Below, one piece after another: positions 1 to 5,725 of a stretch of 6,790 nt of DNA. The notes below the pieces were generated by a model, which worked only from the letters and a program-made list of their open reading frames with translations, did no database searches and was not told where the DNA came from. The translations under genes were made by a program, and so were the position numbers. The first letter of the stretch is position 1, and each line of letters starts with the position of its first letter. Source of the stretch: Chloroflexota bacterium (lineage in GTDB: Bacteria > Chloroflexota > Anaerolineae > Anaerolineales > E44-bin32); the NCBI GenBank assembly GCA_026390045.1, contig JAPLGR010000115.1:1-6790 (forward strand). Reading direction: 5' to 3'.

Positions 1-22
1 TGAACCTCCCGGCGCGACGATG

Positions 23-371
23 CTAGCCAGCGGCCTGTACACGCTGCACACGCTCACAAACTCAGCTGCGAGCCGGGTGATCTCGTCGAATCTCGCTTCC
101 CTCGCCAATCGTGGAGGCCACACACAACTCGCCGCCTGCGCCGCAGCGGTAGGCGTGCCCGTCCCCAGGAGGCTCGAGTCGCCTGCTTCTCCGCCAGAAC
201 CAAAACGACCTTCTCGGCGTCCGGCGTACTGCAGGTGGTTCCTATCCCCCGGACTCCGCCGGCCGGCCACGAGCGCCTCGACCGTTTGCATCGTCAGGTC
301 CGCGAAACGCCCGCGGATCACCGCCACCCGTCCGACATCCCGTACCTGGCAAGTGTTTCTGCCTTCGCCAT
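23..371 (-). pseudogene. Decayed KDPG/KDPGal aldolase (Eda-type) remnant
   Basis: Reading the minus strand with frame changes recovers collinear pieces of a 2-keto-3-deoxy-6-phosphogluconate-type aldolase. ATG at 371 follows a GGAG and gives MAKAETLA. After a shift near 346 comes VRDVGRVAVIRGRFADL, then TVEALVAG. Four extra bases (258-261, apparently a tandem copy of CGGC) shift the frame to GVRGI and then STPDAEKVVLVLAEKQ (about 224-183). A further shift gives LLGTGTPTAAAQAA (171-130). Then comes a C-terminal-like piece, LAREARFDEITRLAAEF (108-58), and a last shift to ERVQRVQAAG and a TAG at 23-25. Intact family members have about 200-215 residues; only about 116 codons remain. The middle of the barrel, with the Schiff-base lysine segment, is missing, and the usual Glu of the IE(V/I)T motif reads Gly. 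It lies 64 bases after the dehydrogenase stop, in operon orientation. The family call is from motif recall, but the order of the pieces is strong support. Confidence 0.75.
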
Positions 372-435
372 GGCTCCGCTTTTTGGAGACGGATGCGTTC
401 GGCCCTCCACAGAGCTGGCTGTGACGCGGCACCTC

Positions 436-1407
436 TCACGCCACGCGATGCAGCGGCACGTCACCGCGCAGGACAGCCAGGCAGTCACGAAGCGCCATCC
501 GCCCCATATTGTTGGTCGCCCCGTCCGTCTGCGCGCCAATGTGGGGGGTGGCAATGACCTGCGGCAGAGACAGTAGGGGGTGGTTGGGATCGGGTGGCTC
601 ACAGGAGAAGGCATCCAGAGCCGCGCCGCGCAGGTGCCCGCTTCGAAGCGCCTCCAGGAGAGCGCTCTCATCGACAACTTCGCCTCGGGCCGTATTCACC
701 AGATAGGCCCCTGGCTTCATGGTTGCCAGGAATCCCGAGTCAACAATCCGGCGAGTCTCCGGTGTGAGAGGCACATTCAGGCTCACGAAATCTGCCTGCC
801 GGAGGACCTCGTCCAGTGGATGCAGCTCAATGTGATGCAGGCGGGCAAACTCCGTGTCCGCGATCGGGTCGTGGGCAAGGATACGGCAATCGAAGCCTTC
901 CAGCCTTCGGGCCAAATGCCTGCCAATCGCCCCCAGTCCGATGATCCCGACGGTCTTGCCTTCCAATGAGCTGCCCGCGAGGCGCGGCCATTTCCCCTCA
1001 TGGGTCGCAGCTGCGGCTTCGGGGATCTGCCGGGCGAGGGCCAGCATGAGCCCCAGGGCCAGCTCCGCCACCGAAGCGGCATTGGCCCCAGGAGTGTTGG
1101 TGACAATGATGCCCTTTTCACGCGCCGCCTCTAGGTCGACATTGTCGACTCCCGTCCCATAGCGAGCGATCACTTTGAGACGGTTGGCCGACTCCAATGC
1201 GGCGCGATTGATCGTATCCAGTCCGGCGATGTAACCATCGATTCCTGGCAGGAGACGCGCCACCTCGCTCGAGCCCAAAGGCGTACCCGCGGGGTTGTAG
1301 ATCACCTCGGCGACCAGATCCTCTAGATCGGTCTTCAGCCGAGGATCGTTCCTGGCATAGGAAGTTGGTGTCACCAAGAGCCGGCACTGGTGAAGGTCCA
1401 TGGACAT
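436..1407 (-). CDS. D-isomer-specific 2-hydroxyacid dehydrogenase (phosphoglycerate dehydrogenase-like)
   Basis: A 323-residue NAD-dependent oxidoreductase that should interconvert a 2-keto acid and a D-2-hydroxy acid in the cytoplasm. The catalytic-domain N-terminus (about 1-105) contains ARYGTGVDNVD. The Rossmann domain carries GLGAIG (157-162), and Asp180 ends the second strand, where NAD-preferring enzymes have an acidic residue. The catalytic triad is visible as Arg241 (NTARGEVVDE), Glu270 (DAFSCEPPD) and His289 (ATPHIGAQTDGA). There is no C-terminal ACT or ASB domain, so it is the short form, not a full-length regulated SerA. I chose ATG at 1407 because AAGGA sits 6 bases upstream and its A is shared with the TAA of the isomerase (TAATG), which implies translational coupling. 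An in-frame ATG at 1401 and one at 1425 are alternatives. Substrate cannot be read from sequence: phosphoglycerate, a keto-sugar acid or glyoxylate/hydroxypyruvate are possible. Its neighbours favour a sugar-acid role. Confidence 0.93.
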   Translation of the reverse strand: MSMDLHQCRLLVTPTSYARNDPRLKTDLEDLVAEVIYNPAGTPLGSSEVARLLPGIDGYIAGLDTINRAALESANRLKVIARYGTGVDNVDLEAAREKGIIVTNTPGANAASVAELALGLMLALARQIPEAAAATHEGKWPRLAGSSLEGKTVGIIGLGAIGRHLARRLEGFDCRILAHDPIADTEFARLHHIELHPLDEVLRQADFVSLNVPLTPETRRIVDSGFLATMKPGAYLVNTARGEVVDESALLEALRSGHLRGAALDAFSCEPPDPNHPLLSLPQVIATPHIGAQTDGATNNMGRMALRDCLAVLRGDVPLHRVA

Positions 1408-1988
1408 TAGCGGTCCTTGCGCCAACGGGGGTTGTCGATGATCTCGATGCCGCCAGCCCCTTCCATCACCAGTTTGGGGAAACCATCCTGTTCAATGGTC
1501 CCGTAGTCGTGGCCTGCGTGCCCCGGGTAGACAAAGAATGTGGCCAGAGCCTCCTGGCGGGACGTGCATACTGAACGATGTGCCCAGCGAGGCGGGATGT
1601 AGAGAACCCGCCCGGGGGCGAGCGCTTCCACGGCAACCTCGCCCTCGGGTGTCTGCATCACCATGAAGCCCTCCCCTCTCAGGCAGTAGTACAGCTCACC
1701 TGTGTCCAGCACCTGGTGGAAGTGGCCCTTGGTCATGAAGAACTCGCTCCCGACCTTTCCGGGATGAACAATCGACATCCCCACCTGTAGCTCGCCGGGG
1801 ACCTCCGGCCGATGGACTTCATAAACCTCATAGACCAGGACATCACCTTTTGCCAGCATCCTTGCATAGGCATTCTCGTCCAGGAAGTGCCCCCGCAATG
1901 ATCCCAGCGTACGCGTGATGTGGTTGTCAAACCGCGTTGGTGCTATCTGGGGAGAGGAGATCATGAAGACAAACGGAAGGTCACCCAT
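1407..1988 (-). CDS. pgi: Cupin-type glucose-6-phosphate isomerase
   Basis: A 193-residue metal-dependent isomerase interconverting glucose 6-phosphate and fructose 6-phosphate, of the cupin class known from Pyrococcus and scattered bacteria, unrelated in fold to classical Pgi. The cupin metal ligands are all present: His89 and His91 in TKGHFH, Glu98 in TGELYY, and His137 in IPPRWAHRSV. These are each one residue off the positions I recall for the P. furiosus enzyme. YPGKVG-like (HPGKVG, 75-80), GHDYGTI and the C-terminal DNPRW also match that family, as does the length (about 190). The reading frame stays open upstream to 2315, but ATG 1988 has AGGAG five bases before it and gives the family's normal N-terminus, so the longer version is rejected. 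It is the first gene of the leftward unit, overlaps the dehydrogenase start by one base, and has a candidate promoter about 110 bases upstream. Phosphomannose isomerase side activity is possible in this family. Confidence 0.92.
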   Translation of the reverse strand: MGDLPFVFMISSPQIAPTRFDNHITRTLGSLRGHFLDENAYARMLAKGDVLVYEVYEVHRPEVPGELQVGMSIVHPGKVGSEFFMTKGHFHQVLDTGELYYCLRGEGFMVMQTPEGEVAVEALAPGRVLYIPPRWAHRSVCTSRQEALATFFVYPGHAGHDYGTIEQDGFPKLVMEGAGGIEIIDNPRWRKDR

Positions 1989-1993
1989 AGGCG

Positions 1994-1998
1994 CTCCT
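1994..1998 (-). promoter_or_regulatory. Ribosome binding site fixing the isomerase start
   Basis: The minus strand reads AGGAG, then five bases, then ATG at 1988. No comparable site precedes the next in-frame ATG (MISSP, nine codons in) or the upstream in-frame extension. This decides for the 193-residue protein. Confidence 0.75.
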
Positions 1999-2105
1999 GG
2001 GATCGGCCGTATTGTGTCTCCGACCCGGCCGGCGGCCTCAGCTGCCTCGGCCGTGGCGGCCACGTACGACAGGCCGCGCAGCGACTTGCCCTCATCGACT
2101 TTGCG

Positions 2106-2134
2106 ATTGTATCGTGTCAGCAAGGGCGGGACAA
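2106..2134 (-). promoter_or_regulatory. Candidate sigma-70-like promoter of the leftward operon
   Basis: On the minus strand TTGTCC (2134-2129) and TACAAT (2111-2106) are separated by exactly 17 bases. Four of six -35 positions and five of six -10 positions match the consensus. Transcription would start near 2099 and leave a leader of roughly 110 bases before the isomerase. It is the best match seen upstream of that gene, but it is unsupported by conservation data. Confidence 0.45.
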
Positions 2135-2818
2135 ATCGGCGGTCCTGGGAAGACGGACTTCTTCGGCCTCGACGGTCCTGCGGCCATCCGTGTGACGCTT
2201 GTGCCTGTCGACGGCGCCTCCAGCGGTATGCGTTGGACCCCCTCCCGTCGTGATTGCACCTCCCTGCCTCTCCCAAATGCGATACCTGCAGGGATGACGT
2301 TGCCCGGCAATTCATCGCACCGTTGGTGCTTGGTGCCTGCCCAGGGCGAAACCCTACAGAATCGATGGATCCGTTGATCTCGCGCTCTAGGTTCCGGGCG
2401 CAAGCGTTGTTCTACAACCGGACTAGGTTCTTCATCGAGCAGTGGGAGCCCTCGGTCTTGCCCTGAGTCATCGGGGTGAGAGGGGCGCCGCGGGTTATGG
2501 CTCGCAGCGTGTCACCGTGCATCGCCTGGCTGCCGGGGCGTGGACGCGAAGGAAACACAGAAGGTCAAAGCAGAACCATCTAGAAACGATGAGGGCAATG
2601 GATGGAGGGTCGGCCTCTCCGCAGCATGGGCCCCGAAGCCTGCCCGGCTGCCTCGCCGGACTGCGCTCATGCGCATGACGTGAAGGTGAAGGCGATCCTC
2701 CGGCTCAAGATGAACCCGAGATCCCGCGCGGCATGCGACCTTCACGCCCACGCCTGTGCCCCAAGCTCGGGCAACGCTTGTCCTGCCGACGGTTCCGTGG
2801 GAACATGGGTTCAACCCT
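2135..2818. other. Gene-poor divergent region, probably decayed coding sequence
   Basis: No intact gene is convincing here. Several open frames of 70-120 codons overlap in both directions, but none has a good ribosome site together with a recognisable protein. On the plus strand there are short collinear pieces that resemble the zinc-dependent deacetylase LpxC: IRVTLVPVDGASSGMRW (about 2188-2238), an IPA shortly after (about 2286-2294), PLISRS near 2371-2388 where that family has EHLLAAL, FFIEQWEPSVLP (2429-2464) where it has a VEVDGPEIPILDGS-like stretch, and HAHACAPSSGNA (about 2742-2777) near where it has SGHALN. The pieces need frame changes, several catalytic residues are absent, and each is weak alone. 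The LpxC reading is therefore a guess. The general statement that this is eroded coding DNA is safer. Confidence 0.3.
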
Positions 2819-2956
2819 ATGGGCAGACCGCATGATCTGCGCGGTCCACCCGTCCCCAGCCAGCGTGATTTCCTGCGAGCCGCAGGAGGCGCGGCGGCCG
2901 CGGCAGCCTTCGCTCAGGCCTGCCAGGCGGCTTGGGATCGTGCGGGCACACGCTAG
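2819..2956 (+). pseudogene. Truncated Tat-lipoprotein signal peptide remnant
   Basis: From ATG 2819 the plus strand encodes 45 codons. They contain SQRDFLRAAGG, a run of six alanines, and FAQAC, then QAAWDRAGTR and a TAG (2954-2956). This is the layout of a twin-arginine signal (S-R-R-x-F-L) followed by an Ala-rich hydrophobic stretch and a lipobox-like Cys, as on many Tat-exported substrate-binding lipoproteins, with the first Arg changed to Gln. No mature domain follows: the frame stops 24 bases before the oxidoreductase start, and no Shine-Dalgarno is evident before the ATG. I read it as the N-terminal stub of a lost exported protein. Chance production from GC-rich DNA is the alternative. 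It is in a different frame from the downstream oxidoreductase and is not its signal peptide. Confidence 0.4.
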
Positions 2957-2979
2957 CCAATGAACCCACGGAGGACAGA

Positions 2980-4098
2980 GTGAACAAGAAGGTCAGGATC
3001 GGCCTGATAGGGTCGGGCTTCATCTCGGACATCCATGCCACCTCGATCAAGGGCTATGTCCAGGACGCCGAGATCGTGGCGGTTGCGTCGATTGAAGGTG
3101 TGGCCGAGTTCGCCCGGCGGCAATCTATCCCCCATGCCTTTGAAGACTACCGGGATCTGCTGGCCATGAAGGAAGTCGATACGGTGACTCTGGGGGTGCC
3201 GAACTATCTTCATTGTGAGCTGACCCTCGCCGCGGCTCGCGCCGGCAAGCATGTGGTATGTGAGAAACCGCTGTGCCGCACGCTCGAAGAGGCAGACCAG
3301 ATGATCGAGGCCTGCCGGGAGAAAGGGGTCCTGCTGCTCTACGCAGAGGAGTTGCTCTTCGCGCCCAAGTATGTCCGGGCGCACGCACTCGTGCAGGAAG
3401 GGGCAGTGGGGAGCCCCTTCCTGGTCAGGCATTCGGAGGAGCACTCGGGTCCGCACATGCCCTGGTTCTGGGATGTGAATCTGTCCGGGGGCGGGGTCCT
3501 CATGGACATGGGGTGTCACTCGATCGAGGTCGCACGCTGGATTCTGGGCAAGCCGGACGTGCGCGGTGTGACGGCCATGATGGGGACGTTTGTCCACGCG
3601 GCAAAGACGCGGGGGGAGGATCACTCCATCTGTGTTGTGGAGTATGAAGGCGGCCGGCTCGGCATCGCCGAGAACTCCTGGGCAAAGGGGGGAGGCGTAG
3701 ACGACCGATGTGAGATCCTCGGCTCCAAGGGCAACATACGCGCCGACCTCATCCGCGGGAGTTCGCTGCTCACGTACAGTGACGCCGGTTACGCCTATGC
3801 CGGAGAGAAGGCAGCGACAACCCAAGGCTGGAGTTTCGCCACGTTCGAGGAATCGTGGAACTTCGGCTTTCCACAAGAGATGCAGCACTTTGTCAACTGC
3901 GTGCTGGGCAGGGAGGGCCCCGCCGAGACCGGAGAGGACGGCAGGACCGTTCTCGAAATCATGTACGCGGCCTACCAGTCCGCCGCCGAGGGGAGGAAGA
4001 TGACTTGGCCCTACAGCCCTCCACGCGTTGAGAAGCCGATTGATCTCTGGAAGCCGGCAGGCGAGGCTGCCGGACATCGAAAGAGCACCCCTGAGTGA
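2980..4098 (+). CDS. Gfo/Idh/MocA-family oxidoreductase
   Basis: A 372-residue NAD(P)-dependent sugar or polyol dehydrogenase, cytoplasmic. The N-terminal Rossmann fold starts at residue 4 with VRIGLIGSGFIS (glycine motif 8-13). The family EKP motif is EKPLCRTLEEA, with Lys96 as the usual catalytic lysine. The C-terminal domain carries GGVLMDMGCHSIEVARW, where Asp176 and His180 fit the conserved D-x-G-x-H positions that contact substrate. Length is normal for the family. GTG at 2980 is chosen because GGAGG ends five bases before it and the Rossmann strand begins at once. The upstream in-frame ATG (2932) would add 16 residues without similarity and overlap the Tat-like stub. The substrate is not readable: inositol, a hexose, a uronate or an amino sugar are all possible. 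The following ROK and sugar-binding genes point to sugar catabolism. No convincing promoter of its own was found. Confidence 0.93.
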   Translation: MNKKVRIGLIGSGFISDIHATSIKGYVQDAEIVAVASIEGVAEFARRQSIPHAFEDYRDLLAMKEVDTVTLGVPNYLHCELTLAAARAGKHVVCEKPLCRTLEEADQMIEACREKGVLLLYAEELLFAPKYVRAHALVQEGAVGSPFLVRHSEEHSGPHMPWFWDVNLSGGGVLMDMGCHSIEVARWILGKPDVRGVTAMMGTFVHAAKTRGEDHSICVVEYEGGRLGIAENSWAKGGGVDDRCEILGSKGNIRADLIRGSSLLTYSDAGYAYAGEKAATTQGWSFATFEESWNFGFPQEMQHFVNCVLGREGPAETGEDGRTVLEIMYAAYQSAAEGRKMTWPYSPPRVEKPIDLWKPAGEAAGHRKSTPE

Positions 4099-4107
4099 TC
4101 TCCGCCG

Positions 4108-4144
4108 ACGCCCTCACGGCGTGAGCGCGGGAGCTCCGTTCCCG
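4108..4144 (+). terminator. Possible hairpins after the oxidoreductase
   Basis: Just after the stop codon there are two small inverted repeats. One is ACGCC-CTCAC-GGCGT (4108-4122), which competes with CTCAC-GGC-GTGAG (4113-4125). The other is CGGGA-N7-TCCCG (4128-4144). Stems are only 5 bp and no T-run follows, so an intrinsic terminator is weakly supported. They may still mark the end of the oxidoreductase transcript, since the ROK gene seems to have its own promoter. Confidence 0.25.
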
Positions 4145-4220
4145 GGTTGAGGGCCGCGGCTGTGTTCTCCCCTGGCCATTTGTCCCCGTCAGTCTGACGG
4201 CCGGTTGCCGAAACGCGCTC

Positions 4221-4249
4221 TTGGAGCCGACCGGTAAGTGTGGTAGGAT
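4221..4249 (+). promoter_or_regulatory. Candidate promoter of the ROK gene
   Basis: TTGGAG (4221-4226) and TAGGAT (4244-4249) have a 17-base spacer. The match to sigma-70 consensus is moderate (3/6 and 4/6). The predicted start near 4256 falls directly before the tandem repeat at 4258-4289, which is a natural place for repression. TACACT (4253-4258) is an alternative -10 without a good -35. Confidence 0.35.
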
Positions 4250-4257
4250 ACATACAC

Positions 4258-4289
4258 TTCGTAAGTAACTCTTTCATTTCGTAAGTAAC
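4258..4289 (+). repeat. Tandem 12-bp direct repeat, candidate ROK operator
   Basis: TTCGTAAGTAAC occurs at 4258-4269 and again at 4278-4289, a 20-base pitch, close to two helical turns, so both copies would face the same side of the DNA. The repeats lie 31 bases before the ROK start codon in a locally AT-richer stretch. A partial GTAAGT also occurs at 4234-4239. I found no other full copy in the window. Autoregulation by the adjacent ROK protein is inferred from position only. Confidence 0.55.
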
Positions 4290-4319
4290 CAATCTGACGT
4301 CGTCCACCCAAGGGAGGCC

Positions 4320-5513
4320 ATGAGCTATCCGCTCACCGTGACGGCCTCGGCAATGCGGGCCATCAACCGATCTGCGATCCTGGAAACGATTCGGCGCGAC
4401 GGACCGATCTCCCAGTCCGTCATTGCCGAACGCCTCGACATCAGCCTGCCGACCGTCATGCGCATCGTCGGGGGGTTGAAGGACGAAGACCTCGTCCGCG
4501 CGCTGATTGACAAGGAGTGGAGCGGAGGGCGGCGCCGGTCCTTGCTTGAGTTCAACGCCGAAAGCTACCTCGTCCTGGGTATCGACCTGGGCGGCACCAA
4601 GATGTACGGTGCGCTCTCCGATCTGGGCGGGACCGTGCTGGACGAGGTCATCATCGGCCCGCACGGCACGTCGGGCGAGGAGAGCTACGACCGCCTGGTC
4701 AACCTGATTGACAGGCTGCTGGCGAGTCCGAAGGCGCAGGGGCGCAGGGTGCGCGGCATCGGCGTAGGCGTCCCCGGGATCACTCTCCACCAGGAGGGCA
4801 TCGTCCGCTGGGCCTACACGCTGGAGTGGAAGGACTTCCCTCTCAAGGCCCGCCTGAGCGATCGCTACAAGCTGCCGATTACAGTCGACAACGATGTCAA
4901 CCTGGCGGCGCTGGGTGAACTGTGGTTCGGCGCGGGGCAGAACACCCAGAACATGATTCTGATCGCGATCGGCACCGGCATCGGTGCCGGCATCATTATC
5001 GACGGGGCACTATATCGCGGCTCAACGGAAGCCTCCGGCGAGATCGGAAGCATGGTGCCCGGGCGGGAATTCCTCGGAAAGGATTTCCGTGACTTCGGCG
5101 CATTGGAGAGCGTCGCCTCCGGCACGGGGATCGCCGCGCGGGCGCGCGAGGTGCTCAAGACCCAGGCCAAACAGATCAATCCGGACGACGTCACGGCCGA
5201 GGATGTCTTCGACGCCGCGCGGCAGGGGCAGGCGTGGGCCTGGGGCGTGATCGAGGAGACGGTCGACCTTCTGGCGATGGCGATCGCCAACCTGACCGTC
5301 ATGTTTGACCCTGAAATGATCATCCTGGGGGGAGGGGTCTCCCGTTCGGCTGACATGTTGATCGAGCCGATTTCACGCCGCATCAACGGTGCCGTGCCCG
5401 CCCTCCCCCGGTTGGTGACCTCCCGCCTTGGGTTGCGCGCGGCCGCGATGGGCGCGATCACCAATGTGCTACACAACACGTCCGATTACTACATCGTGCG
5501 CAAGCTCTCTTGA
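4320..5513 (+). CDS. ROK-family transcriptional regulator (NagC/XylR type)
   Basis: A 397-residue protein joining a DNA-binding winged helix-turn-helix to a sugar-kinase-like ROK domain; such proteins usually repress sugar genes until a sugar or sugar phosphate binds. The wHTH spans about 12-75: INRSAILETIRRDGPISQ, then VIAERLDISLPTVMRIVGGL, then a basic wing GGRRR (69-73). The ROK core begins with the phosphate-binding GIDLGGTK (87-94), has the catalytic-type Asp192 in DNDVN, GTGIGAGI, and MIILGGGVS near the end. The hallmark zinc site is gone: the usual GH of the ExGH motif reads Gly-Ser (243-244), and where CxCGxxGCxE is expected there is GKDFRDFGALE (253-263). The whole protein has no cysteine. 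ATG 4320 follows AGGGAGG at short spacing; an in-frame ATG at 4353 lacks one. The upstream repeat suggests autoregulation. Confidence 0.93.
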   Translation: MSYPLTVTASAMRAINRSAILETIRRDGPISQSVIAERLDISLPTVMRIVGGLKDEDLVRALIDKEWSGGRRRSLLEFNAESYLVLGIDLGGTKMYGALSDLGGTVLDEVIIGPHGTSGEESYDRLVNLIDRLLASPKAQGRRVRGIGVGVPGITLHQEGIVRWAYTLEWKDFPLKARLSDRYKLPITVDNDVNLAALGELWFGAGQNTQNMILIAIGTGIGAGIIIDGALYRGSTEASGEIGSMVPGREFLGKDFRDFGALESVASGTGIAARAREVLKTQAKQINPDDVTAEDVFDAARQGQAWAWGVIEETVDLLAMAIANLTVMFDPEMIILGGGVSRSADMLIEPISRRINGAVPALPRLVTSRLGLRAAAMGAITNVLHNTSDYYIVRKLS

Positions 5514-5531
5514 GCGGGCATCGGTATCCTT

Positions 5532-5563
5532 AAAGGAGGTGAGCCCGAACAATCATGCCCTAG
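5532..5563 (+). promoter_or_regulatory. Orphan strong Shine-Dalgarno with a two-codon ORF
   Basis: AAAGGAGGTGA (5532-5542) is a near-full match to the 16S anti-Shine-Dalgarno complement, stronger than any used by the real genes here. The only ATG at usable distance (5555, 12 bases on) is followed by CCC and then TAG. A GTG inside the site opens 58 codons ending at 5712, but it has no recognisable protein. It may be a relic start site, a ribosome stand-by or minimal-ORF leader, or chance. Confidence 0.3.
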
Positions 5564-5598
5564 GAGATCTAGCGAGGCACCACCGTCCCCCACCCGTC

Positions 5599-5627
5599 TT
5601 GTCGAGCGCTCTATCCGAGTGTAGACT
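5599..5627 (+). promoter_or_regulatory. Candidate promoter of the sugar-binding protein gene
   Basis: TTGTCG (5599-5604) and TAGACT (5622-5627) are 17 bases apart, each matching 4/6 of the sigma-70 consensus. Transcription would begin near 5634, leaving a leader of about 92 bases. The -10 lies inside a perfect palindrome, which adds to the plausibility of a regulated promoter. Confidence 0.45.
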
Positions 5628-5630
5628 CGG
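5615..5630. repeat. Inverted repeat over the -10, candidate operator
   Basis: CCGAGT-GTAG-ACTCGG is a perfect 6-bp inverted repeat with a 4-base centre. It covers the candidate -10 (5622-5627), so a bound dimer would block RNA polymerase. It does not resemble the direct repeat in front of the ROK gene, so if it is an operator it may belong to a different regulator, for example a LacI-type protein encoded elsewhere. Confidence 0.45.
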
Positions 5631-5685
5631 GGGGGCTGGGCGATCCAGATGTACGCCCTGTGTGGGACCGAGTCGAAAGTTCAGA

Positions 5686-5702
5686 GATGCGTCTATCGCA
5701 TC
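5686..5702 (+). repeat. Leader hairpin before the binding-protein RBS
   Basis: GATGCG-TCTAT-CGCATC forms a perfect 6-bp stem with a 5-base loop, ending 8 bases before the AGGAGG at 5711-5716. It would fold in the 5' untranslated leader without covering the ribosome site. An mRNA-stabilising or second operator role is possible. No riboswitch class is recognised. Confidence 0.4.
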
Positions 5703-5725
5703 ACCCCAATAGGAGGGGAGAAGAG

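Noticed and set aside
20..424. 134-codon plus-strand frame over the aldolase remnant
   Set aside because: Its Pro/Arg/Ser-rich translation resembles nothing, whereas the minus strand shows ordered aldolase motifs.
1989..2315. In-frame N-terminal extension of the isomerase to 302 residues
   Set aside because: The extra residues have a low-complexity GC-rich look. The family length is about 190, and AGGAG sits directly before ATG 1988. The candidate promoter also falls inside the extension.
2953..4077. 374-codon open frame antisense to the oxidoreductase
   Set aside because: It mirrors a GC-rich real gene with clear motifs on the plus strand. No recognisable protein or ribosome site is seen.
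4011..4790. 259-codon minus-strand frame across the oxidoreductase end and ROK start
   Set aside because: It crosses an intergenic region with promoter and repeat signals and overlaps two well-supported genes; it is a shadow frame.
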